Of a stretch of DNA of 64,000 nucleotides, positions 21,624 through 29,843 are shown one piece after another. The stretch is from Bifidobacterium pullorum subsp. gallinarum. GTDB lineage: Bacteria > Actinomycetota > Actinomycetes > Actinomycetales > Bifidobacteriaceae. Each line of letters starts with the position of its first letter. Position 1 is the stretch's first letter. Made by a program: the position numbers and the translations under genes. The notes under the pieces were generated by a model. That model did no database searches. It was given only the letters and a program-made list of their open reading frames with translations, and was not told the DNA's origin. The DNA lies in the NCBI RefSeq assembly GCF_000741215.1, contig NZ_JGYX01000001.1, forward strand, positions 62,001 to 126,000. Reading direction: 5' to 3'.

Positions 21624-22286
21624 ATGAGGGGACTGATGTTCTGTGTAGCTCGAACGTATTGCACGGTGGGGGTGTTGCTGACGGTGGTGCTGGGTAGCGT
21701 CCTGCCGTGGGCGACAGTAGGATTGGTCTCCGGTGTGGCCGCATCCGATGTGGACGTACCTGCTGTAGTTGGCGGTGCATCGATTCCCATTGCCGGCATC
21801 CTGACGGTAATCGTGGTATGCGCCATCATGCATCGGCATATGCATGATGGGGTGTTCTCTATGATCGTATTATCGGAAACGCCGCTGTACCAATACGTAC
21901 TGGCCCAAACGCTGCTGCCCATGTCAAGCGTGGTCGTCAGCACCTTGGTCTGGGTGGCGGTTCTGTCGGCACGTCAATCGGTCATATCGCCCGTTCTGGT
22001 GCTGAACATCGTCTTGTTGGGCGCGGTCATCAACGTGTTGGTCATCAGCATCTGCCTGCTGTGGTACCAGCTTTCGCCGAACCTCGATGAGCAGTCGGCG
22101 GCGATGGGGAGCGTGTTCATATCCGCCATGGTCGTGTGGCTGTCGCTATGGACTGAGCTGCAGTCGCTGGGAACGATTAACGGGTTGGTAACGACACTGG
22201 GACTCGTAGCTTTGGCAGCGGGCGCCACTGCATGGTGCGAGCATGTGTTCCGCCGCCGTTTTCCGCGGGCGCTGGCACAACCATGA
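21624..22286 (+). CDS. small ABC-2-like permease subunit (paralogue of 23973-24656)
   Basis: This is a 220-residue integral membrane protein with about six hydrophobic segments, starting MRGLMFCVARTY and running into VGVLLTVVLGSVLP. The same start pattern, a shared LWTE...N motif and the CEHVFRRRFP-like end are found in the last gene of the cassette, so the two are paralogues. The ATG at 21624 is used; AAAGGA lies about ten bases upstream. With the ATPase at 23080 it probably forms an exporter or an immunity-type transporter. No Pfam-level family is recognisable by eye beyond ABC-2-like. Confidence 0.75.
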   Translation: MRGLMFCVARTYCTVGVLLTVVLGSVLPWATVGLVSGVAASDVDVPAVVGGASIPIAGILTVIVVCAIMHRHMHDGVFSMIVLSETPLYQYVLAQTLLPMSSVVVSTLVWVAVLSARQSVISPVLVLNIVLLGAVINVLVISICLLWYQLSPNLDEQSAAMGSVFISAMVVWLSLWTELQSLGTINGLVTTLGLVALAAGATAWCEHVFRRRFPRALAQP

Positions 22287-22369
22287 CTATAAAGCAACCA
22301 ACACCGCTCCTGCCATTGCGTGCGGTTATTCCGATTTGCAGAATAGCCGCACTCGCACGAAAGTCCGCA

Positions 22370-23044
22370 ATGAAAGCTTTTCTATTCAAGGAATTCCGCT
22401 TATTCACCTCGTTGAATCGGATGTGTTGGGTTTCGCTGATCTTTCCAGTACTTCTGGTGATCCACCCATTGTCGCTTCAGGCAGGGAACGCCCTGTTCAA
22501 TGCAATGATCGATGTTCCGGCGTTCGGATGGTCCTTTGCCATTACCGTGGACTACACCACCTGGCAGGACTATCTGGAAGGCGTCCCCGAGCTCATCGTG
22601 CAATCGGGTACGTCATTCCGCACCTATCTGTTGACGAAGCTGTGGATGTATGAGGCGGCGACCACGGTCTTCCTCGTCATATCGTTGCTGGCGGCGCTGC
22701 ATGCCGACCGCGGCGCCTTGCCGGCACCGGGTATGGTGGCGGCGCAGCTCCTCATGGCTTGTTTGATGAACTGGGCGTGGACCGCGCTGGACACGCAGCT
22801 CGCCATGTTCCTGCGGTTGCTGATGCCGAACACGGCGTTCCTCCTCACCGCCTGCATACTGATGATTCCGATGTTCGCCAGCATCGTGCTATGGGCGCTA
22901 CCATTCGTCACTGCGGCGCTGATTTCCCTGGCGATCGTTCTGCTCTGCGCGGTGGGGGCGTTCCTGCTGTCGCTCACCGTGCTGCAACGCCGATACGCAT
23001 CCACGTTGGGCGATCTCGGCACGATTGCCCCGCCAATCATGTAA
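22370..23044 (+). CDS. ABC-2-like permease subunit
   Basis: This is a 224-residue membrane protein with about six hydrophobic segments and the N-terminus MKAFLFKEFRLFTSLNR, typical of ABC-2 permeases, where an amphipathic KEFR helix precedes the first membrane span. An upstream ATG at 22283 overlaps the previous stop (ATGA) and would add 29 residues. I prefer 22370 because that extension looks non-coding and the three permeases then have similar lengths (220, 224 and 227), but coupling at 22283 cannot be excluded. The ATPase gene follows after 35 bases. Confidence 0.75.
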   Translation: MKAFLFKEFRLFTSLNRMCWVSLIFPVLLVIHPLSLQAGNALFNAMIDVPAFGWSFAITVDYTTWQDYLEGVPELIVQSGTSFRTYLLTKLWMYEAATTVFLVISLLAALHADRGALPAPGMVAAQLLMACLMNWAWTALDTQLAMFLRLLMPNTAFLLTACILMIPMFASIVLWALPFVTAALISLAIVLLCAVGAFLLSLTVLQRRYASTLGDLGTIAPPIM

Positions 23045-23079
23045 TCCATGAACAGTCATCATCGGGAAAGGACCCGTAT

Positions 23080-23865
23080 ATGAACACCGATACGATCATC
23101 GCCGTCGATCATGTGACCTTCGGCTACAGAAAACGCCAGACCGTGCTGGAGGACGTCTCCCTCACGGTGCCGCAAGGACAGACGCTGGCCCTGTTGGGCT
23201 ACAACGGCGTGGGCAAGACCACGCTGTTCAACCTCATCGTCGGACTCCTGCGGCCTCGGAGCGGCCGCTGCGTCATCAACCAGGCGCTTGTGCCGTCGAT
23301 GCGCGATGTGTTCCTGATGACGGAACGGGCCAACCTCGTCGATTCGATGACGCTCCGCGACAACATCAGGTTCCGCGCACTGCTGTTCGCCGACGGCGAT
23401 TCCACGTCACGGAATGTGAATCCGGCTGACCTTGACGATGAGCCGTTGATCCGGGCGTTCGAGCTCGGGCCGCATCTTGACAAGAAGGTGTCGGAGCTCT
23501 CCAGCGGACTGCGCAAGCGCGCTGGCCTGGTGGCGGGCATGCTGTTCGATCCGCACGTCATCATGCTGGACGAGCCCACCAACTCCATCGACCCGATCAC
23601 GCGCGACCTATTCATCGACTACATCAGCCAGCTGCACGTCGCCGGACGGACGATCCTGACCATCACGCATGATCTGGAGTACTGCTGGAAGGCCGCGGAG
23701 CGGGTCGTCATCCTCGACGACCGGCATATCGTCAAGGACATCATGCTCGTCGACGTGCCCGATTACGAAACCTTCACCGGCATCGCGACGTTGGGGCGTG
23801 ACCGTGAGGGCGTGGACTTCGGCATACAACACGCGGGCGAAACGACATCGGAGAGCCGGGGATGA
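23080..23865 (+). CDS. ABC transporter ATP-binding protein
   Basis: This is a 261-residue ATPase subunit. Walker A is GYNGVGKTT (40-48), the signature LSSGLRKRAGL at about 140 is a variant of LSGGQ, and Walker B with the catalytic Glu is IMLDEPTN (about 161-168). The H loop is ITHDLEY. It closely resembles ATPases of ABC-2 exporters for antibiotics or peptides. GGAAAGGA lies upstream of the ATG at 23080. It is the only ATPase in the cassette and must serve the three small membrane proteins around it. Confidence 0.93.
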   Translation: MNTDTIIAVDHVTFGYRKRQTVLEDVSLTVPQGQTLALLGYNGVGKTTLFNLIVGLLRPRSGRCVINQALVPSMRDVFLMTERANLVDSMTLRDNIRFRALLFADGDSTSRNVNPADLDDEPLIRAFELGPHLDKKVSELSSGLRKRAGLVAGMLFDPHVIMLDEPTNSIDPITRDLFIDYISQLHVAGRTILTITHDLEYCWKAAERVVILDDRHIVKDIMLVDVPDYETFTGIATLGRDREGVDFGIQHAGETTSESRG

Positions 23866-23893
23866 ACCGTGGCGTACCCGCGTTCATCAAGTA

Positions 23894-23925
23894 AACACAC
23901 GTATCCCAAACGGCATACGTGTGTT
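23894..23925 (+). terminator. hairpin between the ATPase and the last permease
   Basis: AACACACGTAT and ATACGTGTGTT form a perfect 11-bp stem with a ten-base loop. There is no T run after it, so it may be a partial terminator or an mRNA-stability element setting a lower level of the last gene. Confidence 0.5.
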
Positions 23926-23972
23926 GCAAGAAGCGGGCAACAGACGGACTCATGGTAATGGAAGGAAGATCT

Positions 23973-24656
23973 ATGAAAGCATTGGTGTTTTACGTTGCCC
24001 ACATGTACCGCAGGCTCATCTTCGGCGTATACGCGATGCTTGCCGTACTGGTACCGCTTGTACTCTCCGGCGTGATGATGTCGTCGGACCAGGTCCCCGG
24101 CGCATTGGCGGGACGTGCCGTTGTGGAGTTCGCGTTGCCGGTCGGGAACCTCACGGCTGTGATTGGGGCGTGCCTGGTGCTGCAGCAGGATGTCGCCAGA
24201 GGAATGTTGGTCGACCTCAAGCTGAGCAACACCCCGGTGATGCGGTATGTGCTGGCGAATTCGATATACCCGATGACGACCGCCGTAATTTCAATGATGG
24301 CAACACTGGGCATCCTGTTCGCTCGGCATATTGATATACCCGTCATGACGGTATGCGATGCTTTCATCATTGAATTCATGGCATGCATCATCAGCATCGG
24401 CGTTTGCCTGATATTCTTCATGCTCAATCCGGAGAAGGATTCCCAGACCGCCCAGATGCTTGCGGTGTTTATGTGTTTCTGCATCGTAGCCGTTCTGCCG
24501 TTATGGACGGAATTCGAGGCATTCAGTCTGCTCAATGCCGTTGTCGCGCGGGTCGGGATCCTGGTGGCTCTCATCGCCGCCATATCCGGCTGTCGGTACG
24601 TGTTCGGACGACTGTTCCCCAACACGCTGGACCGCATGTACACGGAATCGGCATAA
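23973..24656 (+). CDS. small ABC-2-like permease subunit (paralogue of 21624-22286)
   Basis: This is a 227-residue integral membrane protein, starting MKALVFYVAHMYRRLIF, with about six hydrophobic segments. It is similar along its length to the first permease of the cassette, including LWTEFEAFSLLN against LWTELQSLGTIN and CRYVFGRLFP against CEHVFRRRFP. GGAAGGA precedes the ATG at 23973 by seven bases. A hairpin separates it from the ATPase, so its expression may differ. It is probably an alternative or additional membrane partner of the same ATPase. Confidence 0.75.
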   Translation: MKALVFYVAHMYRRLIFGVYAMLAVLVPLVLSGVMMSSDQVPGALAGRAVVEFALPVGNLTAVIGACLVLQQDVARGMLVDLKLSNTPVMRYVLANSIYPMTTAVISMMATLGILFARHIDIPVMTVCDAFIIEFMACIISIGVCLIFFMLNPEKDSQTAQMLAVFMCFCIVAVLPLWTEFEAFSLLNAVVARVGILVALIAAISGCRYVFGRLFPNTLDRMYTESA

Positions 24657-24767
24657 TCCCCGAGTCGCCTCGCGTGCCTTGAATTATCCGGAATGCGCGA
24701 CGGATTTCTGCGGTTGCTGTTGTACAGTAGCTTGCAGTGAATCCGTTCGCATCATGAAGGAGTGAGC

Positions 24768-25226
24768 ATGCCGAACCGTGCAGAACGCCGTGCGCAGGAG
24801 AAGCGTAACCGCAGGGGCATCCCGCAGCAGTACGACCAGACCCGGGGTCGTGGCCGTTCCGGGATGATCGACGAATACGCGCTGCAGCAGAAGTCGATCC
24901 GTCTGCAGGAGGGCACGGACGGCGAGTGGAAGCCGACCGCCTCGTTCGAGACGCCGGAGATGACGGCCGATACGGATATCGCGCTGCGCAATCCGAAGCT
25001 CGTCAAGGCACCGCATTCGGTGCGTCAGTGGTTCCGGGTGTTCAGCTGGGCGCTGATCGTCATTGCGGCGATCGCGTTCGTGGTGGTCATGTGGCTGCCG
25101 ACCAAGCCGATCTGGCTGGTGGCCGGCGTGGCCGTGGTCTTCGCGGTCGGCGTGCTCAGCCTGTTCTTCACCGCGGGAAACTCGAAGCACAACCCGAATC
25201 TGGACGCCAACGGCACCGCCGTGTGA
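24768..25226 (+). CDS. small membrane protein of unknown function
   Basis: This 152-residue protein has a basic N-terminal third (NRAERRAQEKRNRRG), a polar middle and two adjacent hydrophobic helices (about 91-110 and 114-135), with a short polar tail. I do not recognise the family. AAGGAG lies seven bases before the ATG at 24768. It has its own terminator at 25256-25300 and no functional partner nearby. The N-terminus resembles cytoplasmic nucleic-acid-facing tails, but that is only composition. Confidence 0.75.
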   Translation: MPNRAERRAQEKRNRRGIPQQYDQTRGRGRSGMIDEYALQQKSIRLQEGTDGEWKPTASFETPEMTADTDIALRNPKLVKAPHSVRQWFRVFSWALIVIAAIAFVVVMWLPTKPIWLVAGVAVVFAVGVLSLFFTAGNSKHNPNLDANGTAV

Positions 25227-25255
25227 TCGGGCGGAAACCGTTCCTCCATCGTTCA

Positions 25256-25300
25256 GATCGCCTCCGACGAACGTCTCACACGCGCTCGTCGGAGGCGATC
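25256..25300. terminator. 15-bp stem terminator shared by convergent genes
   Basis: GATCGCCTCCGACGA and TCGTCGGAGGCGATC pair perfectly around a 15-base loop. It lies between a plus-strand gene ending at 25226 and a minus-strand gene ending at 25312, so it can serve both. Confidence 0.7.
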
Positions 25301-25311
25301 GGCGTTACACG

Positions 25312-25554
25312 TCACCAACCCAGCGGCGCATCCAGCATGACGTGGGTCGATGAGGTCACCAGCACGTCGATCGAGCGGCCTTTGGTCGGGTGCGACGAGG
25401 TCGAGAACGAGAAATGCCGCGTCTTACGGTCTGCATGGGCCTTGGCGACGACATCGCACAGGTCCGCGTACGTCTTCGTCGCGGAATCGGCGGAATGGAA
25501 CTCGAACGGTACGCCGTCGATATACAGACGGTAGATTGCATAATCCTCAGCCAT
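25312..25554 (-). CDS. hypothetical 80-residue protein
   Basis: This is a small soluble protein starting MAEDYAIYRLYIDGVPFEFH, with mixed alpha/beta character and no membrane segment or known motif. A Ser/Thr-rich stretch (FSFSTSSHPTKGRS) is near the C-terminus. The ATG at 25554 has only a weak upstream match to a ribosome binding site; an extension further 5' is possible. It is divergent from glgA. Third-position GC is high, as in neighbouring genes, which supports a real gene. The function is unknown. Confidence 0.55.
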   Translation of the reverse strand: MAEDYAIYRLYIDGVPFEFHSADSATKTYADLCDVVAKAHADRKTRHFSFSTSSHPTKGRSIDVLVTSSTHVMLDAPLGW

Positions 25555-25619
25555 ACGCTCATGTAAACACCGCAATCTTAAAATGCGGTGCGGGGCGTGT
25601 TGCGGCATGGGCGCGCGGA

Positions 25620-25695
25620 TTGTCGACAACGGCGCACAACTTGTCGCAACATGGGCGGTATGTTGTGCGTTTTTTGTGTGCGGATGTCATACAGT
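25620..25695 (+). promoter_or_regulatory. glgA promoter region with dyads
   Basis: A palindrome TTGTCGACAA (25620-25629) and an 8-bp inverted repeat (CGCACAAC at 25633, GTTGTGCG at 25662) precede a probable -10 box TACAGT at 25690-25695. The dyads suggest repressor or activator binding; no -35 box is obvious. Confidence 0.4.
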
Positions 25696-25733
25696 AGACA
25701 GTGGCAGAGTCCATTTCTACAGAGAGGTGACCA

Positions 25734-26969
25734 ATGAAGGTCGATATCCTGACCCGTGAGTATCCGCCCAAGGTCTATGGCGGCGCCGGCGTGCACGCCG
25801 AGGAGCTGAGCAAGGTCCTGGCCGAACGCATCGACGTGACCGTGCGCGCGTTCGACGGCCCGCGCACGGAGGCCGATGTGCCGGCCATCCCCGGCAGCGA
25901 TCCCAAGGGCAGCCTGACGGTCGTCGGCTATGACACCCCGGCCGCACTCAAAGACGCGAACGGCGCGATCAAGACGTTCGGCGTGGATCTGCAGATCGCC
26001 AACGACGTCGACGCCGACATCATCCACGCCCACACCTGGTACGCCTGCCTGGCCGGCCGTCTGGCCCAGCAGCTGCACGAGATCCCGCTGGTCATCACCG
26101 CGCACAGCCTGGAGCCGTTCCGCCCGTGGAAGCGCGAGCAGCTCGGCGGCGGCTACAACCTGAGCTCCTGGGCCGAGAGGGACGCCTATGAGCACGCCGA
26201 CGGCATCATCGCAGTCTCCGGCGGCATGAAGGAGGACATCCTGGCCGCCTACCCGAACGTCGATCCGGACAAGGTGCACGTGGTCTACAACGGCATCACG
26301 ATGGACGACTTCGCCACCCCGGCCGACGACGATCCGGCTTGGGGCGTGTTCGACCGCTACCATATCGACCGCAGCAAGCCGACCCTGCTGTTCGTCGGCC
26401 GCATCACCCGCCAGAAGGGCCTGCCGTATCTGCTGCAGGCGCTGCACTTCGTGGACAAGGACATCCAGGTGGTGCTTGCGGCGGGCGCCCCGGACACCCC
26501 GGAGATCATGGAGGAGGTCAAGACCGCCTTCGCCAAGCTGGACGAGGAGCGCGGCAACATCATCTGGATCGAGGAGATGCTCCCCAAGCCGGAGCTCAAC
26601 GCGCTTGAGCACGGCTGCGACGCGTTCATCTGCCCGTCGATCTACGAGCCGCTGGGCATCGTGAACCTGGAGGCCATGGCCTGCGGTCTGCCGGTGGTGG
26701 CCAGCGCCACGGGCGGCATCCCGGAGGTCGTGGTGGACGGCGAGACCGGCTATCTGGTCCCGATCGACCAGCTGCACGACGGCACCGGCACCCCCACCAA
26801 CCCGGACAAGTTCGTGCACGACATGGCCGACGCGATCAACAAGGTCATGCGCGACCCGGAGCTGGCCAAGAAGATGGGCGAGGCCGGCTACGCGCGCGCC
26901 CGCGACAAGTTCAGCTGGGAGTCGATCGCCGACGCGACCATCGAGGTTTATAAGAAGATCCTCGGTTGA
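25734..26969 (+). CDS. glgA: glycogen synthase, actinobacterial GT4 type
   Basis: This is a 411-residue GT-B glycosyltransferase that extends alpha-1,4-glucan from nucleotide-glucose, or makes maltose-1-phosphate in related GlgM enzymes. MKVDILTREYPPKVYGGAGVH is the N-terminal acceptor-side signature; FVGRITRQKGL, PSIYEPLGIVNLEAMACGLP and ATGGIPEVV form the GT4 donor site. The ATG has GAGAGGTG upstream. It is shorter than E. coli GlgA, as expected for this actinobacterial group. A 27-bp stem terminator follows at once. Confidence 0.9.
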   Translation: MKVDILTREYPPKVYGGAGVHAEELSKVLAERIDVTVRAFDGPRTEADVPAIPGSDPKGSLTVVGYDTPAALKDANGAIKTFGVDLQIANDVDADIIHAHTWYACLAGRLAQQLHEIPLVITAHSLEPFRPWKREQLGGGYNLSSWAERDAYEHADGIIAVSGGMKEDILAAYPNVDPDKVHVVYNGITMDDFATPADDDPAWGVFDRYHIDRSKPTLLFVGRITRQKGLPYLLQALHFVDKDIQVVLAAGAPDTPEIMEEVKTAFAKLDEERGNIIWIEEMLPKPELNALEHGCDAFICPSIYEPLGIVNLEAMACGLPVVASATGGIPEVVVDGETGYLVPIDQLHDGTGTPTNPDKFVHDMADAINKVMRDPELAKKMGEAGYARARDKFSWESIADATIEVYKKILG

Positions 26970-26975
26970 TCGGAT

Positions 26976-27065
26976 GAGGTTCGCACTACCTCGGGGTTCG
27001 AAAAAACTTTGGCGGCTTTTCAGCTAGGGTGCATTCGAACCCCGAGGTAGTGCGAACCTCTTTTT
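26976..27065 (+). terminator. 27-bp perfect stem terminator of glgA
   Basis: The arms 26976-27002 and 27034-27060 are exact complements (GAGGTTCGCACTACC against GGTAGTGCGAACCTC, and so on), with a 31-base loop, followed by TTTTT. This is an unusually long perfect stem, starting six bases after the glgA stop. Confidence 0.85.
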
Positions 27066-27121
27066 GTCCTCATGATGGCCGCCAGCCTGCAACCCCCGAT
27101 TCTCCGGCGTACAGTGAACCT

Positions 27122-27973
27122 ATGACCGATAACGAGATTGCATTGAAGCTTTCGCAGGTGGAGTTCCGCCGTCAGCGCCGCGTGATCCTGGCGGACGTGA
27201 ACCTGGAGATCCGCAAGGGCGAGAAATGGGTGCTGTTCGGGCCCAACGGCATCGGCAAATCCAGTCTGGTGCAGATGATGAGCACGCGCGGATTCCCGTC
27301 CTCGGGCACCGTGGACATCCTGGGCAACCGGCTGGGCAAGGTGGATGTGTTCTCCTACCGCAACCGCATCGGATTGAGCTCGGCCGAACTGGCCCGGGCG
27401 TTCCCGCCGAACGAGGACCCGCTGGACGCGGTGGTGACCGCGCTGACCGCCACCACGGGGCGCTGGCGCGACGAGTACACGGCGGAGGATTTCGCCAAGG
27501 CGCGTGGGCTGATGGAGGAGTTCGGCATCGCCTACCTGGAGGGCAAGCAGATGTTCAAGCTCTCGGAGGGGGAGCGCACGCGCGTGCTGATCTGCCGCGC
27601 GCTGATGGCCGACCCGGATCTGCTGATTCTCGACGAGCCGACCACGGGGCTGGACTTGGGCGGACGCGAGCTGGCGTTGCGGGCGTTGAGCCGCATCGGC
27701 GCCGAGGACACCGACCGCACCGTGCTGCTGGTCACGCACCGCCTGGAGGAGATTCCGACCGGGTTCGACCATGTGGCCGTCATGGGCCGCATGAGCGGCG
27801 ACGAGGCCGACGCCTACAGGGCGAACGTGGCGGGCAACAATCCCTCGCCCGGCACCATCGTGTACACCGGTGACCTGGAACACGGGTTCACCTCGGAACG
27901 GCTGACGGCCGTGTTCGGCCTGCCGCTGGACGTGACGCACGCCAACGGCCGTTGGTCCGCGTTCGCGCACTGA
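27122..27973 (+). CDS. stand-alone ABC ATPase (PhrA/ModF-like)
   Basis: This is a 283-residue ABC ATPase with no membrane partner nearby. Walker A is GPNGIGKSS (40-48), the signature LSEGERTRV lies in the middle, and Walker B is LLILDEPTTG. The overall layout resembles COG1119 proteins (molybdenum-transport-like ATPase, photorepair PhrA), whose role in Actinobacteria is not settled. The ATG at 27122 is probably leaderless: TACAGT ends a few bases before it and there is no ribosome binding site. Confidence 0.85.
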   Translation: MTDNEIALKLSQVEFRRQRRVILADVNLEIRKGEKWVLFGPNGIGKSSLVQMMSTRGFPSSGTVDILGNRLGKVDVFSYRNRIGLSSAELARAFPPNEDPLDAVVTALTATTGRWRDEYTAEDFAKARGLMEEFGIAYLEGKQMFKLSEGERTRVLICRALMADPDLLILDEPTTGLDLGGRELALRALSRIGAEDTDRTVLLVTHRLEEIPTGFDHVAVMGRMSGDEADAYRANVAGNNPSPGTIVYTGDLEHGFTSERLTAVFGLPLDVTHANGRWSAFAH

Positions 27974-28041
27974 CGACTCGCAAACGTCCTCATCTCCGTG
28001 TCGGGCGTATCCGCACCCGATTAGCTTACGGTGAAAGATAG

Positions 28042-28096
28042 TTCCTTACGTGTGTGTAGTCTGGTCTCGATTCACTGGACGACACGACGTAAGGAA
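28042..28096. promoter_or_regulatory. 10-bp inverted repeat upstream of the ABC exporter pair
   Basis: TTCCTTACGT (28042) and ACGTAAGGAA (28087) are perfect complements 35 bases apart; the second arm overlaps the start of the AAGGAAAGGAG ribosome binding site. It is a possible repressor site or mRNA hairpin controlling the exporter. Confidence 0.4.
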
Positions 28097-28112
28097 AGGA
28101 GTTGAATGACGC

Positions 28113-29843
28113 ATGTTCCGCATCATGACGCACTATCTCAAAGCGTATAAGTGGCAGGTGCTGGCGCTGATGGTCTTCCAGATCGCGCAGGCGCTGCTGG
28201 CGCTCTACCTGCCGAATCTGAACGCCGACATCATCAACAAGGGCGTCGCCTCGGGCTCCAGCTCGGAGATCTACCGCTACGGCGCGATCATGCTGGGTTT
28301 CAGCCTGTTGCAGGTCGCCGCGGCCATCGTGGCCACGTACTTCTCGTCCCGGTTGGCGATGCGCCTGGGCTATGAGGTCCGCCGTGACTACTTCAAGGCG
28401 GTGGAGGGCTTCTCGCTGCAGGAGGTGGAACGTTTCTCCGCCGGCTCGCTGATCACCCGCGCCACCAACGACGTGCTGCAGGTGCAGATGATGTTCTACC
28501 AGGGCTTCGCCGTCATCCTGCAGGCGCCGATCATGTTCCTGGGCGGCATCATCTTGGCCATCAAGCAGGATGCCACGCTCACCTGGCTGCTGGTGGTCAT
28601 CATCCCGGTGATCTTCATCGTGGCCATGCTGCTCATGGGCCGCATGCGCCCGCTGTTCGGCCAGCTGCAGGACCGTCTCGACAACCTCAACCGCATCGTG
28701 CGCGAGCAGATCACCGGCGTGCGCGTGATCCGCGCGTTCACCCGTGAGGCCACCGAGGCGGAACGCTTCGAGAAGGGCAACTCCCAGCTGCGCCAGACCA
28801 TGGTCGGCGTCGGCCGCCTGATGAGCCTGATGATGCCGCTGATGATGTTCATCATGAACCTGTCGAACATCTCGATCATGTGGTTCGGCGGCAAGCGCAT
28901 CGACGCCGGCGGCATGGAGATCGGCAGCCTGCAGGCGTTCATCCAGTACCTGATGATGATCCTGATGAGCCTGATGATGGCCGCGATGATGTCGGTGATG
29001 ATCCCACGCGCGATGGTCTCCGCCAAGCGCATCAACGAGGTGTGCGACACGACCTCGTCGATCACCGCGCCGGAGCATCCGTACCATCCGACCGACACGA
29101 AGGGCGTCGTGGAGTTCCGCCACGTCTCCTTCCGCTACCCGGGCGCCGAGGAACCGGTGCTCGACAACGTGAGCTTCACGCTCGAACCAGGCAAGACCCT
29201 GGCGATCATCGGCTCGACCGGTTCGGGCAAGTCCACGATCATCCGCCTGGCCCAGCGCATGTTCGACGCGACCGAGGGCCAGATCCTGGTCGACGGCCAC
29301 GACGTGCGCGAATACGACCCGCACGAGCTGGCCGCGCTGTTCGGCACCGTGCCGCAGAAGGCCCTGCTGTTCACTGGCACCGTGGCCAGCAACCTGAAGT
29401 TCGGCGACCGCAACGCCGACGAGGCCAAGATGTGGAAGGCTCTGGAAATCGCCCAGTCGGACGGCTTCATCCGGGAGAACCCGGAGGGGCTGGACGCGCC
29501 GGTGGCCCAGGGCGGCACGAACTTCTCCGGCGGCCAGCGCCAGCGTCTGTGCATCGCACGCGCCATCATGCGAGACCCGAAGATCTTCACCTTCGACGAC
29601 TCGTTCTCGGCGCTCGATTTCGCCACCGACCGCGCACTGCGCGACGCGCTGAAGCCGATCACCCGGCAGACGGCCGTGATCATCGTGGCGCAGCGCATCT
29701 CCACGGTGATGGACGCCGACCAGATCATGGTGATGGAGAACGGCAGGATCGTCGGCATGGGCCGGCATGAGGAACTGATGCGGGACTGCGAGACGTACCG
29801 CGAGATCGCGGACTCGCAGCTGAAGAACGAGGAGGTGGACTGA
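28113..29843 (+). CDS. ABC exporter half-transporter, degenerate ATP site
   Basis: This is a 576-residue type IV ABC exporter subunit with six membrane helices (residues 1-310) and a nucleotide-binding domain. Walker A is GSTGSGKST (about 367-375) and the signature is FSGGQRQRL. The Walker B sequence IFTFDDSF has Asp in place of the catalytic Glu, as in the degenerate half of heterodimeric exporters such as BmrCD. Its stop overlaps the next gene's ATG (ATGA), so the two are coupled and form one heterodimer. It probably exports drugs or peptides; the substrate is unknown. An in-frame stop two codons upstream fixes the start. Confidence 0.92.
   Translation: MFRIMTHYLKAYKWQVLALMVFQIAQALLALYLPNLNADIINKGVASGSSSEIYRYGAIMLGFSLLQVAAAIVATYFSSRLAMRLGYEVRRDYFKAVEGFSLQEVERFSAGSLITRATNDVLQVQMMFYQGFAVILQAPIMFLGGIILAIKQDATLTWLLVVIIPVIFIVAMLLMGRMRPLFGQLQDRLDNLNRIVREQITGVRVIRAFTREATEAERFEKGNSQLRQTMVGVGRLMSLMMPLMMFIMNLSNISIMWFGGKRIDAGGMEIGSLQAFIQYLMMILMSLMMAAMMSVMIPRAMVSAKRINEVCDTTSSITAPEHPYHPTDTKGVVEFRHVSFRYPGAEEPVLDNVSFTLEPGKTLAIIGSTGSGKSTIIRLAQRMFDATEGQILVDGHDVREYDPHELAALFGTVPQKALLFTGTVASNLKFGDRNADEAKMWKALEIAQSDGFIRENPEGLDAPVAQGGTNFSGGQRQRLCIARAIMRDPKIFTFDDSFSALDFATDRALRDALKPITRQTAVIIVAQRISTVMDADQIMVMENGRIVGMGRHEELMRDCETYREIADSQLKNEEVD

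Noticed and set aside
21501-24656. A complete lantibiotic (lanthipeptide) cluster
   Set aside because: No LanB/C/M-type modification enzyme or LanP/LanT protease-transporter is present, and the peptide has only one Cys.
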